A stretch of 64,000 nt of DNA from an uncultured Bacteroidia bacterium (GCA_902799345.1 CADBZW010000001.1:62001-126000), one strand, 5' to 3'. Counted from the first letter of the stretch, positions 49,988 through 58,980 are shown. Notes: generated from the letters alone by a model not told the origin. Numbers and translations are program-made.

Positions 49988-51273
49988 GAGTCCTGATGTT
50001 TGGGTGGGAGTTCCCGCCCCATATTACCGGCGGCCTCGGAACGGCTTGCTTCGGTATGACCAAAGGCTTGGCCAAGAATGACGTGGACGTGCTGTTTGTG
50101 GTGCCCCGCGCCTATGGCGATGAGGATGAGACCAACGTACGTCTGCTCAACGCCAGCGACGTGACCATCGACATCGACCACGAGAAAGACCGCAGCTATT
50201 GGGAACGTGTGCAGTACATGGAGATCGGCTCCAACATCATCCCGTATGTCGGGCCGGAGAACTTCGCCAATGTGCTGGAAAATGACCGCCATGTGGTAGA
50301 GCATTTCAACCGCAGCGGCTCGGTGTTTGCACGCAACTACCAGTTTTCGGGCAAATACGGCATGAACCTTATGGAAGAGGTGGCACGCTACGCCCTGATT
50401 GGCTCGTCGTTGGCCACGAAATACGACTTCGACGTCATCCACGCCCACGACTGGCTGACCTATTCGGCTGGCATCGCTGCCAAGGAGACCACGGGCAAGC
50501 CGCTTGTGGTCCACATGCACGCCACCGAGTTTGACCGCTCAGGTGAGAACATCAACACGGATGTTTACGCCATCGAAAAACGTGGCATGGAAGCCGCCGA
50601 CCGCGTCATCACGGTGAGCAACCTGACGCGCAATATCGTCATTGAAAAATACGGCATCGACCCGAATAAGGTGGTGACGGTGCACAATGCCGTCGAGCCT
50701 AACGACAAACCCAAGTCTGAGTACGAGCGCAGCGGCTTGGATGCCAAGGTGGTGACCTTCCTCGGCAGAATCACCTACCAGAAAGGGCCGGAATATTTCA
50801 TCGAGGCGGCCTATAAGATCCATCAAGTCGACCCGAGCATCCACTTCGTGATGGCGGGCACGGGCGACATGCTGGAGAAGATGATCCGTCGCGTGGCGCA
50901 GTTGGGCATGGGTAGCCATTTCCACTTCACGGGCTTCCTGAAGGGCGAGGCCGTCGACCAGATGTTCGCCATGACCGACGTGTTCGTCATGCCCTCTATC
51001 TCCGAGCCGTTCGGCATAGTGCCGTTGGAGGCCATGCGTCTCAACGTGCCTGTGGTCATCAGCAAGCAGTCGGGCGTTTCGGAGGTCGTCAAGCACGCCT
51101 TGAAGGTCGACTTCTGGGACATCAACGGCTTGGCCGACGCCATCTACGCTCTGTGCCACTACAAGCCCTTAGCCGACTGCTTCAAGGACGAAGGCAAGGA
51201 CGAGGTGGACAGCCTCAAGTGGGAACTGGCCGCAAAGAAGATCAAGGCTGTGTATGAGTCTGTAGCTAAGTAA
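49984..51273 (+). CDS. GT4 glycogen/maltodextrin synthase-like glycosyltransferase
   Basis: VLMFGWEFPPHITGGLGTACFGMTKGL is the donor-side start of the GT4/GT5 glycogen-synthase group; VIHAHDWLTYSAGIAA, HATEFDRSG, ITVSNLTRNIV, FLGRITYQKGPEYFIEAA and PSISEPFGIVPLEAMRLNVPVVISKQSGVSEVVKH follow, with the conserved EPFG donor motif. It probably uses UDP- or ADP-glucose and the neighbours suggest alpha-glucan synthesis. It sits between debranching enzyme and GH57 amylase in an arrangement common in Bacteroidota. Confidence 0.9.
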   Translation: MRVLMFGWEFPPHITGGLGTACFGMTKGLAKNDVDVLFVVPRAYGDEDETNVRLLNASDVTIDIDHEKDRSYWERVQYMEIGSNIIPYVGPENFANVLENDRHVVEHFNRSGSVFARNYQFSGKYGMNLMEEVARYALIGSSLATKYDFDVIHAHDWLTYSAGIAAKETTGKPLVVHMHATEFDRSGENINTDVYAIEKRGMEAADRVITVSNLTRNIVIEKYGIDPNKVVTVHNAVEPNDKPKSEYERSGLDAKVVTFLGRITYQKGPEYFIEAAYKIHQVDPSIHFVMAGTGDMLEKMIRRVAQLGMGSHFHFTGFLKGEAVDQMFAMTDVFVMPSISEPFGIVPLEAMRLNVPVVISKQSGVSEVVKHALKVDFWDINGLADAIYALCHYKPLADCFKDEGKDEVDSLKWELAAKKIKAVYESVAK

Positions 51274-51294
51274 GAAAAGTAAAAACACAACAAT

Positions 51295-52488
51295 ATGAGC
51301 AAATCAATCTGTTTCTATTTCCAAGTGCATCAGCCTTATAGGCTGCGCACGTATCGTTTCTTCGAGATTGGGAAGAAACACTATTACTACGACGACTACA
51401 GCAACCGCATGATCATGCGGCGTGTGGCCGAGAAATGCTATCTGCCCATGAACGAGTTGCTGATGCGGCAAATCGAACAACTGGGCGACCAATTCAAGGT
51501 GGCGTTCTCGTTTTCGGGTGTCGTCATCGAGCAGATGGAGCAATATGCCCCCGAGGTGCTTGAGAGCTTCCAGAAACTGGTGGCCACGGGTAGGGTGGAG
51601 GTGCTTTCGGAGACCTACGCCCACAGCCTCGCCTCGCTCAACAACCCCGACGAGTTCAAACGGCAAGTGCTGGCCCACAAGCGCAAGATGAAGGAGGTGT
51701 TTGGCGTCACGCCGAAGACCTTCCGCAACACCGAGCTGATCTATAGCGACGAAATCGGGGCGACGGTGGCCGACATGGGCTACAACCTCATGCTCACCGA
51801 AGGCGCGAAGCACATCTTGGGCTGGAAGAGTCCCAACTACATGTACGCCAACGCCATCAACCCGAAGCTGAAGGTGCTGCTGCGCAACTTCAAGTTCAGC
51901 GACGAGATTGCCTTCCGCTTCGTGCAGGACGGTTTCCGCGCCGAGGATTTTGTCAACTGGCTCAACGCCTTGCCGGAGGAGGAAGAGGTGGTCAACATCT
52001 TCATGGACTACGAGACCTTTGGCGAGCACCAGAGCGCTGAGACGGGCATCTTCAACTTTATGGAGGCTCTGCCTGAGGCCATCCTGAAAGGCAGCAAATT
52101 CAAGTTTGCCACGCCGCAAGAGCTGGCCAAGACCTTGCAACCGGTGAGCGCTGTCAACGTGCCCAACGTGCTCTCATGGAGCGACGAGGAGCGCGACCTC
52201 ACGGCCTGGCTCGGCAACCCCTTGCAGGACGATGCCTACCGCGCCCTTTACGACCTCACGGCCAAGGTGCATCGCATCAAAGACGAAGAGTTGCAACAGG
52301 ATTGGACCCTGCTCCAGACTTCCGACCATTTCTATTACATGTGCACGAAGTGGCTGTCGGACGGCGTAGTGCACAAGTACTTCAACCACTATGCCTCACC
52401 GTATGATGCCTACGTCAACTACATGAATGTGCTGACGGACTTTGCAGATAGAGTGGCGAAACTGTCGAAACGGAAGGTGGCAGGCTAA
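51295..52488 (+). CDS. glycoside hydrolase family 57 alpha-glucan enzyme
   Basis: GH57 motifs appear in order: HQPYR (12-16), SFSGVVIEQM, FRNTELIYSD with nucleophile E147, MDYETFGEH with acid/base D238, and LSWSDEERDLTAWLGN. No signal peptide, so it acts on cytosolic glucan. Family members are alpha-amylase, 4-alpha-glucanotransferase or branching enzyme; the 397-residue length and lack of the extra branching-enzyme domain favour amylase or glucanotransferase, but this is not decisive. The next gene is 151 bp away beyond a repeat. Confidence 0.9.
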   Translation: MSKSICFYFQVHQPYRLRTYRFFEIGKKHYYYDDYSNRMIMRRVAEKCYLPMNELLMRQIEQLGDQFKVAFSFSGVVIEQMEQYAPEVLESFQKLVATGRVEVLSETYAHSLASLNNPDEFKRQVLAHKRKMKEVFGVTPKTFRNTELIYSDEIGATVADMGYNLMLTEGAKHILGWKSPNYMYANAINPKLKVLLRNFKFSDEIAFRFVQDGFRAEDFVNWLNALPEEEEVVNIFMDYETFGEHQSAETGIFNFMEALPEAILKGSKFKFATPQELAKTLQPVSAVNVPNVLSWSDEERDLTAWLGNPLQDDAYRALYDLTAKVHRIKDEELQQDWTLLQTSDHFYYMCTKWLSDGVVHKYFNHYASPYDAYVNYMNVLTDFADRVAKLSKRKVAG

Positions 52489-52500
52489 GTCGGCCTTCTA

Positions 52501-52574
52501 TGTCATTCCGAGGATTTTGAAGGCATAGATACGCTCCTTCGTTCCTCGGTCGGTATGACATGCCTTCAAAATCC
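52501..52574 (+). repeat. compound inverted repeat (interspersed palindromic element)
   Basis: Two nested inverted pairs: outer arms GGATTTTGAAGGCA (52512-52525) and TGCCTTCAAAATCC (52561-52574) are perfectly complementary, and TGTCATTCCGA (52501-52511) pairs with TCGGTATGACA (52550-52560) with one mismatch. The TGTCATTCCGAGG...GGAATCTATAG wording recalls REP-like elements between genes in many Bacteroidota. It can fold in two alternative ways. Confidence 0.75.
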
Positions 52575-52598
52575 GAAAGGAATCTATAGAAGGCGGTT

Positions 52599-52619
52599 AA
52601 TTTTGAATTTTGAATTTTA
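52599..52619 (+). repeat. short heptanucleotide repeat AATTTTG
   Basis: Three consecutive 7-base units (AATTTTG, AATTTTG, AATTTTA) lie 20 bp before the fusion-enzyme start. AT-rich 7-bp runs of this type are common between Bacteroidota genes. This one may act as an AT-rich leader; no TAnnTTTG element is evident around it. Confidence 0.7.
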
Positions 52620-52639
52620 AATCTTTGAATATTAAATAA

Positions 52640-55600
52640 ATGAAAAACCCCGAATACCTCTTTGAAACCAGTTGGGAAGTGTGTAACATGGTTGGCGGCA
52701 TCTATACGGTGCTCTCCACCAAGTCGAACGCCATGCGCGAGTTGCTGGGCGACCATTACATCACTGTGGGTCCCGATGTGGTGAAGGAAGCGCACGAGAC
52801 GCTTTATTTTGTTGAAGATAACGACCTCTTCCCCGAATGGCGCGAAAGGGCTTTGGCGCAAGGCCTGAAGTTCCGCATTGGCCGCTGGAAGATCGAGAGC
52901 AGCCCCATCGCCATCTTGGTGGACTACACGCCGCTCTACCAGACCAAGAACGAAATCCTCGGCCACCTGTGGGAGCAATACGAGCTTGACAGCATCCGTG
53001 GCCAGTGGGACTACATCGAGCCGGTGCTTTTCGGCTATGCCGCTGGTCAGGTGATTGAGAACTTCGTCAATTTCAACCTGCCCCAAACCACCAATATCGT
53101 GGCGCAGTTTCATGAGTGGATGACGGGCTCCGGTGTGCTCTATCTGAAGGAGCATTGCCCGCACATCGCCACGGTGTTCACCACCCATGCCACCTATCTC
53201 GGTCGCGCCATCTCGGGCAACGGCCTGCCGCTTTACGACAACCTGAAGTCGTATCTGCCTTCGGTGATGGCCATGCAGTTCAATATCGTCTCGCAGCAGT
53301 CGATGGAGCAGAAGGCGGCCAAGAATGCCGATGCCTTCACGACGGTGAGTGACATCACGGCGAAGGAGTGCGAACAGTTCCTCTACCGCACGCCCGATGT
53401 GGTGACGATGAATGGCATCGACCATACTATGCGCGAAAACAAGGCTGCTTTTATCGCAAAGCGTAAGGAATCGCGCGAGAAGGTGTTGAAGATTGTCGAC
53501 ACGCTCTGTGGCGAGACCATCGACCGCAATTGCCTCATGGTCATCAACAGCGGACGTTACGAGTTCAAGAACAAGGGCATTGACCTCTTCATCGAGGCGT
53601 TGCGTCGCTTGAACGAGGACAAGAACCTGCCGCGCACCGTCGTCGGCGTGATTGCCGTTCCAAGTAATATCGCCGGTCCTTCCAAGGATTTGCAACACCG
53701 TTTGGACGGCTCTGTGACCATCATGGGCCATACCGATTTTCCGGCCACGCACCATGTCTTTGACTATGAAAACGACGCCATCCTGAACACCTTGCGTAAC
53801 GCAGGCCTGCAGAACGACGCTAACGATAAGGTGAAGGTGATGTTTGTGCCGGCCTACCTCAACGGCAACGACGGCATCTTCAACATGACCTATTCCGACT
53901 TTCTCGCCGCTTTCGACTTCTCGGTATTCCCCTCGTATTACGAGCCTTGGGGCTATACCCCGCTCGAAAGTGTCTCGATGGGCATCCCCACTTTGACGTC
54001 CGACGTCTCCGGCTTTGGCAAGTTCGTAATGCAGGAGTGCCAAGGCAATGAGGCAGTGACTATCGTGCCTCGTGAGGAGGGCGATACTAATAAGGTGTTG
54101 GACGAGATGGTGGCTGCTTTGCGCCGTTTCATCGGTATGTCGGACAAGGACATGGAGCAGGTGTCGCAGTCGGCCTTGAAGGTGGCTGAGAAGTTGCTGT
54201 GGAAAGACTTGATTGTCAGCTATGAGAAGGCTTGGGATGTGGCCCTTGAGAAGTCGGGTGGACGACATTATATGCTGGAACCAGTGCCATACGCTGAACT
54301 GATGCACGAGGTGGTCTACCAAAAGAACGACACGCCAAGTTGGAAGAAGGTGCTGGTGAAGCCGGTTTATTCCACCGAGATGCAAAAACTGGAGGAACTG
54401 TCGCGCAACATCTGGTGGTGCTGGAACGTGGATGCCATCGAGCTGTTTGAGAGCATCGACCCGGAGGCATGGAAAGCCACCGAGCAGAACCCCGTCGCCC
54501 TGATGGAAGGGCTCTCCGTCGAGCAAATCAAGGATTTGGAGAACAACGAGGAGTTTGTCGCGCAATTAAATAAGGTGTACGACCAATTCACCGCATATAT
54601 GGCGCAGCCGACGCAGCAAAAAGACCTCATCGCCTATTTCAGCATGGAATACGGCCTGATGAAGAGTCTTAAGATCTATTCGGGCGGCCTCGGCATCTTG
54701 GCTGGCGACTACATGAAGCAGGCTTCCGACTCGAACGCCAACATGGTGGGCATCGGCCTGCTGTATCGTTACGGCTATTTTGCCCAGGAAATCTCTGTCT
54801 CAGGCGAGCAACGCGCCGAATACATCCCGCAGAAGTTCTCGCAACTGCCGCTGCAACCCATATACAACGAAAATGGCGACTGGGTCAAGGTGAGCATCGC
54901 CTTCCCGGGCCGCTCGGTCTACGCCAAGGCGTGGCGTGTCAACGTGGGTAGGGTAGGGCTCTACCTCTTGGACACCGACATCGAGGAGAACTCGCCCGAG
55001 GACCGTGGCATCACCAGCCGACTCTATGGAGGCGACAGCGAGATGCGCATCAAGCAGGAGATGTTCCTCGGCGTGGGCGGCATCCGCTTGCTCGAAGCTT
55101 TGGGCCTGAAGCCGACCATCTACCATTGCAACGAGGGTCATGCGGCTTTCAGCGGATTGGAGCGTTTGCGTGTCTACATCAACAAGCACAACCTCGATTT
55201 CGACGTCGCGCTCGAGTTGGTCAGGACTTCGACATTGTTCACAACGCACACGCCCGTTCCGGCAGGTCATGATGCTTTCGAAGAGCATCTGATCCGTACC
55301 TACATGCCGCACTACGCCAACCGCATGAACATCAGCTGGGAGCGTTTCATGGGCTTGGGTCGCTTCAATCCCAACAACCCGAATGAGAAGTTCTCGATGA
55401 GCGTGCTGGCCACAAACCTCAGCCAAGAGGTGAACGGCGTGAGTAAGATCCACGGCCGCGTGTCGCGTGAGATGTTCCAGTCGTTGTGGCCGGGCTATTT
55501 CGCCGAGGAAAACCATATCGGCTACGTCACCAACGGAGTGCACCTGCCCACTTGGAGCAACCGCCTTTGGCAACGGCTCTATAAGGAGACCTTTGGTCCC

Positions 55601-56866
55601 GACTACATTGACCACCAGTCGGATATGGAGATGTGGAGCCATATCAACGAGGTGCCCAATGGCGAAATCTGGAACATCCGCAAGCAGCTTAAGCACGAAT
55701 TGGTGGTTTATCTCTCGGAGAAGCTGAAGGAGGACATGCGCCAACGTCAGGAAAGCCCGAAACTCATCATGCAAACGGTTAACAGCTTAAACGAGAACGC
55801 CTTGATTGTCGGTTTTGCCCGTCGTTTCGCCACCTACAAACGCGCCCACTTGCTCTTTGGCAACTTGGAACGCCTCTCGCATTTGGTTAACGACCCGAAG
55901 CGCCCTGTCATTTTCCTCTTTGCAGGCAAGGCCCATCCCAACGACAAGGCTGGGCAAGACCTTATCAAGATGATCATCGACATCTCGCGCCGACCAGAAT
56001 TCATCGGAAAGATACTGTTTATCAGCAACTACGACATGGAGCTTGGCGCACGCCTGACGAGTGGTGTCGACGTGTGGCTCAATACGCCTACGCGCCCGCT
56101 CGAAGCCTCTGGCACGAGCGGCGAGAAGGCAGTGATGAACGGCGTACTCAACTTCTCTGTCTTGGACGGCTGGTGGGCCGAGGGCTATCGTCCCGATGCC
56201 GGTTGGGCTATCCAGGAGAAGCGCACCTACCAAGACCAGCGCTACCAGGACGAAATGGATGCCGAAACGATATACAACACGTTGGAAAACGAAATCGTTC
56301 CGCTCTATTATGCCCGCAATGTGCAGGAAGTGCCCATGGGCTGGGTGGCCGCCATGAAGAAGTGCCTTAACGAGATTTCACCGCGCTTCACGATGAAACG
56401 CATGATGGACGACTACTTCGAGAAGTACTACAACAAACTGATTGAGCGGACCAATTGGATGCGGGCCAACCGCTACGCGAAGGCTTTTGAAATCAATGCG
56501 TGGAAGATGCGCGTGCGCAACGCTTGGGACAAGGTGGAGGTGAAGTCGATCATCCTGCCCGACACCAACGTGCGTCCGCTCACCTTCGGCGAGCAGTTCA
56601 TCGCCGAGATCACTTTGCTCACGCCCGACCTCAATCCTGGCGATCTCGCCATCGAGTTGCTTTTCGGCAATAAGAACAACGACGTGGTCGACGAAATCAC
56701 CGACGTGTGCAAGATGAAGCTTGTCGACTCGGGCGACGGCTGGGTGAAGTATTATATTAAGGTGCCGATCACCCGCGCTGGGGTCTACAATTTCACCTTC
56801 CGTGTGTATCCCACCAACCCGATGCTGCCGCATAGGCAGGACTTCCCGTTGGTGAAGTGGATCTAA
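52640..56866 (+). CDS. glycogen synthase (GT3) / alpha-glucan phosphorylase (GT35) fusion protein
   Basis: Residues 1 to about 560 form a eukaryotic-type glycogen synthase: FETSWEVCNMVGGIYTVLSTK, FHEWMTGSGVLYL, FTTHATYLGRAISG, VTMNGIDH and PSYYEPWGYTPLESVSMGIPTLTSDVSGFG. After a linker near 570, NIWWCWNVDAIELF starts a phosphorylase of the short bacterial type with NEGHAAFSGLERL, GYVTNGVHLPTW, RFATYKRAHLLFGNLERL and the PLP-lysine motif EASGTSGEKAVMNG (K1163). It joins glucan synthesis and phosphorolysis in one chain. Such fusions are known in Bacteroidales databases but their control is not understood. It is the last gene of the glycogen operon and a terminator follows. Confidence 0.93.
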   Translation: MKNPEYLFETSWEVCNMVGGIYTVLSTKSNAMRELLGDHYITVGPDVVKEAHETLYFVEDNDLFPEWRERALAQGLKFRIGRWKIESSPIAILVDYTPLYQTKNEILGHLWEQYELDSIRGQWDYIEPVLFGYAAGQVIENFVNFNLPQTTNIVAQFHEWMTGSGVLYLKEHCPHIATVFTTHATYLGRAISGNGLPLYDNLKSYLPSVMAMQFNIVSQQSMEQKAAKNADAFTTVSDITAKECEQFLYRTPDVVTMNGIDHTMRENKAAFIAKRKESREKVLKIVDTLCGETIDRNCLMVINSGRYEFKNKGIDLFIEALRRLNEDKNLPRTVVGVIAVPSNIAGPSKDLQHRLDGSVTIMGHTDFPATHHVFDYENDAILNTLRNAGLQNDANDKVKVMFVPAYLNGNDGIFNMTYSDFLAAFDFSVFPSYYEPWGYTPLESVSMGIPTLTSDVSGFGKFVMQECQGNEAVTIVPREEGDTNKVLDEMVAALRRFIGMSDKDMEQVSQSALKVAEKLLWKDLIVSYEKAWDVALEKSGGRHYMLEPVPYAELMHEVVYQKNDTPSWKKVLVKPVYSTEMQKLEELSRNIWWCWNVDAIELFESIDPEAWKATEQNPVALMEGLSVEQIKDLENNEEFVAQLNKVYDQFTAYMAQPTQQKDLIAYFSMEYGLMKSLKIYSGGLGILAGDYMKQASDSNANMVGIGLLYRYGYFAQEISVSGEQRAEYIPQKFSQLPLQPIYNENGDWVKVSIAFPGRSVYAKAWRVNVGRVGLYLLDTDIEENSPEDRGITSRLYGGDSEMRIKQEMFLGVGGIRLLEALGLKPTIYHCNEGHAAFSGLERLRVYINKHNLDFDVALELVRTSTLFTTHTPVPAGHDAFEEHLIRTYMPHYANRMNISWERFMGLGRFNPNNPNEKFSMSVLATNLSQEVNGVSKIHGRVSREMFQSLWPGYFAEENHIGYVTNGVHLPTWSNRLWQRLYKETFGPDYIDHQSDMEMWSHINEVPNGEIWNIRKQLKHELVVYLSEKLKEDMRQRQESPKLIMQTVNSLNENALIVGFARRFATYKRAHLLFGNLERLSHLVNDPKRPVIFLFAGKAHPNDKAGQDLIKMIIDISRRPEFIGKILFISNYDMELGARLTSGVDVWLNTPTRPLEASGTSGEKAVMNGVLNFSVLDGWWAEGYRPDAGWAIQEKRTYQDQRYQDEMDAETIYNTLENEIVPLYYARNVQEVPMGWVAAMKKCLNEISPRFTMKRMMDDYFEKYYNKLIERTNWMRANRYAKAFEINAWKMRVRNAWDKVEVKSIILPDTNVRPLTFGEQFIAEITLLTPDLNPGDLAIELLFGNKNNDVVDEITDVCKMKLVDSGDGWVKYYIKVPITRAGVYNFTFRVYPTNPMLPHRQDFPLVKWI

Positions 56867-56881
56867 AGTCAAAAAAAATCG

Positions 56882-56909
56882 AAAGGTTGCAATGTTGCAA
56901 CCTTTTTTT
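56882..56909 (+). terminator. intrinsic terminator after the glycogen operon
   Basis: AAAGGTTGCAA and TTGCAACCTTT form an 11-bp potential stem with a minimal loop (more realistically 9 bp with a 6-nt loop), followed by seven T. Confidence 0.8.
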
Positions 56910-56925
56910 GCATTTGGAATTTGAT

Positions 56926-56933
56926 TATCTTTG
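56926..56933 (+). promoter_or_regulatory. -7 element of the nfeD-SPFH promoter
   Basis: TATCTTTG matches TAnnTTTG, lies 22 bp before the nfeD start and directly after the terminator. The only nearby TTG (56908-56910) is 15 nt upstream, short for this promoter type. Confidence 0.5.
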
Positions 56934-56955
56934 CAGAACAAAACAATTTAAAACT

Positions 56956-57387
56956 ATGCAACCATATCAAATCTGGCTTATTGCCGCAATCCTGCTCCTC
57001 ATCTTCGAAATATGTTCGGCGACCTTCGGCGCTATCTGCTTCGCCATAGGGGCGGGCTTCTCAGCCCTTGCTGCTGGCTTGGGTGCTAACCTCACCTGGC
57101 AAATCATTATTTTTGCCGTGGTCTCCCTGCTGACCTTTATCTTCCTAAGGCCTGTCGTGATGCGGTTTCTGGATAGGAAATCGAAAGACGTGAAGACCAA
57201 TGCCGATGCCATCATCGGACGAAAAGGCGTAGTCTCGGAACGTATCGATGCCGCGCAGCATACAGGCCGCGTTGCCGTCGATGGCGATGATTGGAAAGCT
57301 GTGTCGGAAGATGGCTCGGTCATTGAGAAAGGCACCACCGTGGAAATCGTTAAATTGGAGAGTATTATAGTAACTGTAAAACAATAA
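56956..57387 (+). CDS. nfeD: NfeD-family membrane protein
   Basis: A 143-residue short NfeD: two to three hydrophobic segments (IWLIAAILLLIFEIC, FAIGAGFSALAAGLG, IIIFAVVSLLTFIFLRPVVMRF) and a C-terminal OB-fold domain with GRKGVVSERID and GRVAVDGDDWKAVSEDG. NfeD proteins partner with SPFH/stomatin proteins encoded next to them and are thought to influence membrane microdomains and quality control. ATG 56956 is used; a longer frame from 56857 runs through the terminator and promoter and is rejected. Confidence 0.92.
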   Translation: MQPYQIWLIAAILLLIFEICSATFGAICFAIGAGFSALAAGLGANLTWQIIIFAVVSLLTFIFLRPVVMRFLDRKSKDVKTNADAIIGRKGVVSERIDAAQHTGRVAVDGDDWKAVSEDGSVIEKGTTVEIVKLESIIVTVKQ

Positions 57388-57391
57388 CACT

Positions 57392-58348
57392 ATGAATTTT
57401 GGCATGATTATTCTTTATGTCTTGATTGCACTTGTTGTGATTTACATCCTTCGAGGCATCAAGATTGTTTCCCAGTCGGAAACCATGATTGTAGAACGCC
57501 TTGGCAAGTACAACCGTACCTTGAACGCAGGCATCAATGTCATTCTGCCCATCATTGAGCAGGCCAAGGAGACCATAGTGCGCCGCCAAAGTGGTGCACT
57601 GGCACGCACTTCGCGCATTGACATGCGTGAGCAGGTGTATGACTTCGACAAACAAAGCGTTATCACCAAAGATAATGTGATGACCGAAATCAACGCCTTG
57701 CTCTACTTCCAGATTGTTGACCCGATGAAGGCCGTCTACGAGATCCAGAACCTCCCCGTCGCCATCGAGAACCTCACCCAAACCACCTTGCGTAACGTGG
57801 TCGGTGAGATGGAACTCGACGAGACCCTCACCTCGCGCGACACCATCAACTCGAAGCTCCGCAACGTGCTTGATGATGCCACCAACAAATGGGGCGTGAA
57901 AGTGAACCGCGTTGAGCTGCAAGACATCACGCCTCCTGAAAGCATTCGTCGTACCATGGAATTGCAGATGCAGGCCGAGCGTAACCGTCGTGCCGAGATT
58001 CTGAAGGCAGAAGGTGAGAAGCAAGCCCAAATCCTGAACTCGGAAGGTGAGAAGCAGGCCGAAATCAACGCCGCTGAAGCCGACAAGCAGGCCAACATCC
58101 TGAAGGCCGAAGGTGAAGCCAAGGCCAAGGTGCTCCAAGCCGAGGCCGAGGCAGCTGCCATCCGCAACATCTCCGAGGCTGTCGCCGACCGTGGCGCCGA
58201 CCCAGTCAACTACCTCTTGGCCGTGAAATATATCGAGGCCCTGAAAGAAGTCGCGAGCGGACAAGAGAACAAGACCGTGTATCTGCCTTACGAGGCCACC
58301 AATGTGCTGGGCTCGCTTGGCGGCATCAAGGACCTGTTCGCGAAATAA
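57392..58348 (+). CDS. qmcA: SPFH/stomatin-like membrane protein (QmcA-like)
   Basis: N-terminal membrane anchor (IILYVLIALVVIYILRGI), SPFH/PHB domain (VSQSETMIVERLGKYNRTL, DFDKQSVITKDNVMTEINALLYFQIVD, ENLTQTTLRNVVGEMELDETLTSR), then a long charged helix of roughly 11-residue repeats (AEGEKQAQIL, SEGEKQAEIN, AEADKQANIL, AEGEAKAKVL) typical of flotillin/stomatin oligomers. It starts 4 bp after nfeD, confirming the pair. It probably forms cage-like assemblies in the inner membrane. Confidence 0.93.
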   Translation: MNFGMIILYVLIALVVIYILRGIKIVSQSETMIVERLGKYNRTLNAGINVILPIIEQAKETIVRRQSGALARTSRIDMREQVYDFDKQSVITKDNVMTEINALLYFQIVDPMKAVYEIQNLPVAIENLTQTTLRNVVGEMELDETLTSRDTINSKLRNVLDDATNKWGVKVNRVELQDITPPESIRRTMELQMQAERNRRAEILKAEGEKQAQILNSEGEKQAEINAAEADKQANILKAEGEAKAKVLQAEAEAAAIRNISEAVADRGADPVNYLLAVKYIEALKEVASGQENKTVYLPYEATNVLGSLGGIKDLFAK

Positions 58349-58372
58349 TCGCTCTTGTTTCGGGAAACAATT

Positions 58373-58405
58373 GGAAGGCAATTCGCAAGGATTGCCTTCC
58401 TTTTT
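58373..58405 (+). terminator. intrinsic terminator after the SPFH gene
   Basis: GGAAGGCAAT and ATTGCCTTCC form a 10-bp perfect stem with an 8-nt loop, followed by TTTTT. It separates the nfeD unit from the Nudix gene. Confidence 0.85.
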
Positions 58406-58416
58406 GTATTTTTCCG

Positions 58417-58424
58417 TATCTTTG
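58417..58424 (+). promoter_or_regulatory. -7 element of the Nudix gene promoter
   Basis: TATCTTTG lies 25 bp before the Nudix ATG. A TTG at 58392-58394, inside the terminator stem, is 22 nt upstream and could be the -33 element. Confidence 0.5.
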
Positions 58425-58449
58425 CAGCAACTTATTTGATCGTTGCATC

Positions 58450-58947
58450 ATGGAGCTTTTGGATTTGTACGACAAAGACCTGAAGTTTACGGGCCAAACC
58501 ATCGAGCGAGGTCGGCACGTCCCTCCCGGGCTGATGATTCCCATCGTGGCTGTGTATGTCTACAACAACCAAGGCCAGTATCTGATTCAAAAAGTGGCTG
58601 AGCGGAAAGGCAACTACTATTCCACCACGGCAGGTCATGTGCAAAGTGGCGAGCGCGACTTCGCCTTGGCCATGTTGCGTGAGATGAAAGAGGAAATCGG
58701 GTTGTCTGCAACGAAAAGCGAGCTTAAACTGGTGAAAATCAGGCGCTACGATTACAAGTTTACCCTCTTGTATATGTTGAAAAGCAATGTCCCGATCGAG
58801 ATGCTGCGTCTTCAAAAAGACGAAGTGGAATCGGTGAGCTGGATGAGCCATGAGGACATCGAAGAGCTGTGTAAAAACGGACTTTTCAACAAAGTACATT
58901 ACCAATTGCTGCTGGATTGCGAGGAAAGATTGCAAAACCGGCGCTGA
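58450..58947 (+). CDS. Nudix hydrolase
   Basis: A 165-residue protein with a Nudix box region GHVQSGERDFALAMLREMKEEIGL. The metal-binding REMKEE glutamates are intact, but there are eight residues between the first Glu and RE, where the consensus has seven, so the box carries a one-residue insertion. Flanking strands (IVAVYVYNNQGQYLIQKVAERKG, DEVESVSWMSHEDIEEL) resemble the IDI1/YfcD-like subgroup acting on nucleoside diphosphate derivatives. Substrate unknown. It is preceded by its own promoter element and followed by the CoA-ligase promoter. Confidence 0.88.
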   Translation: MELLDLYDKDLKFTGQTIERGRHVPPGLMIPIVAVYVYNNQGQYLIQKVAERKGNYYSTTAGHVQSGERDFALAMLREMKEEIGLSATKSELKLVKIRRYDYKFTLLYMLKSNVPIEMLRLQKDEVESVSWMSHEDIEELCKNGLFNKVHYQLLLDCEERLQNRR

Positions 58948-58980
58948 TTGCTTTTCGTTTCATTATTTTGGTTATATTTG
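58948..58980 (+). promoter_or_regulatory. candidate promoter of the acyl-CoA synthetase gene
   Basis: TTG at 58948-58950 and TATATTTG at 58973-58980 with 22 nt between, 38 bp before ATG 59019, immediately after the Nudix stop. Confidence 0.5.

Noticed and set aside
52415-54565. A 716-codon open frame on the - strand opposite the glycogen fusion gene.
   Set aside because: It mirrors the strongly conserved GT3 coding frame; its translation is His/Val/Leu-rich without motifs, a codon-bias artefact.
56857-56955. N-terminal extension of NfeD by 33 residues.
   Set aside because: It would read through an intrinsic terminator and the TATCTTTG promoter element.
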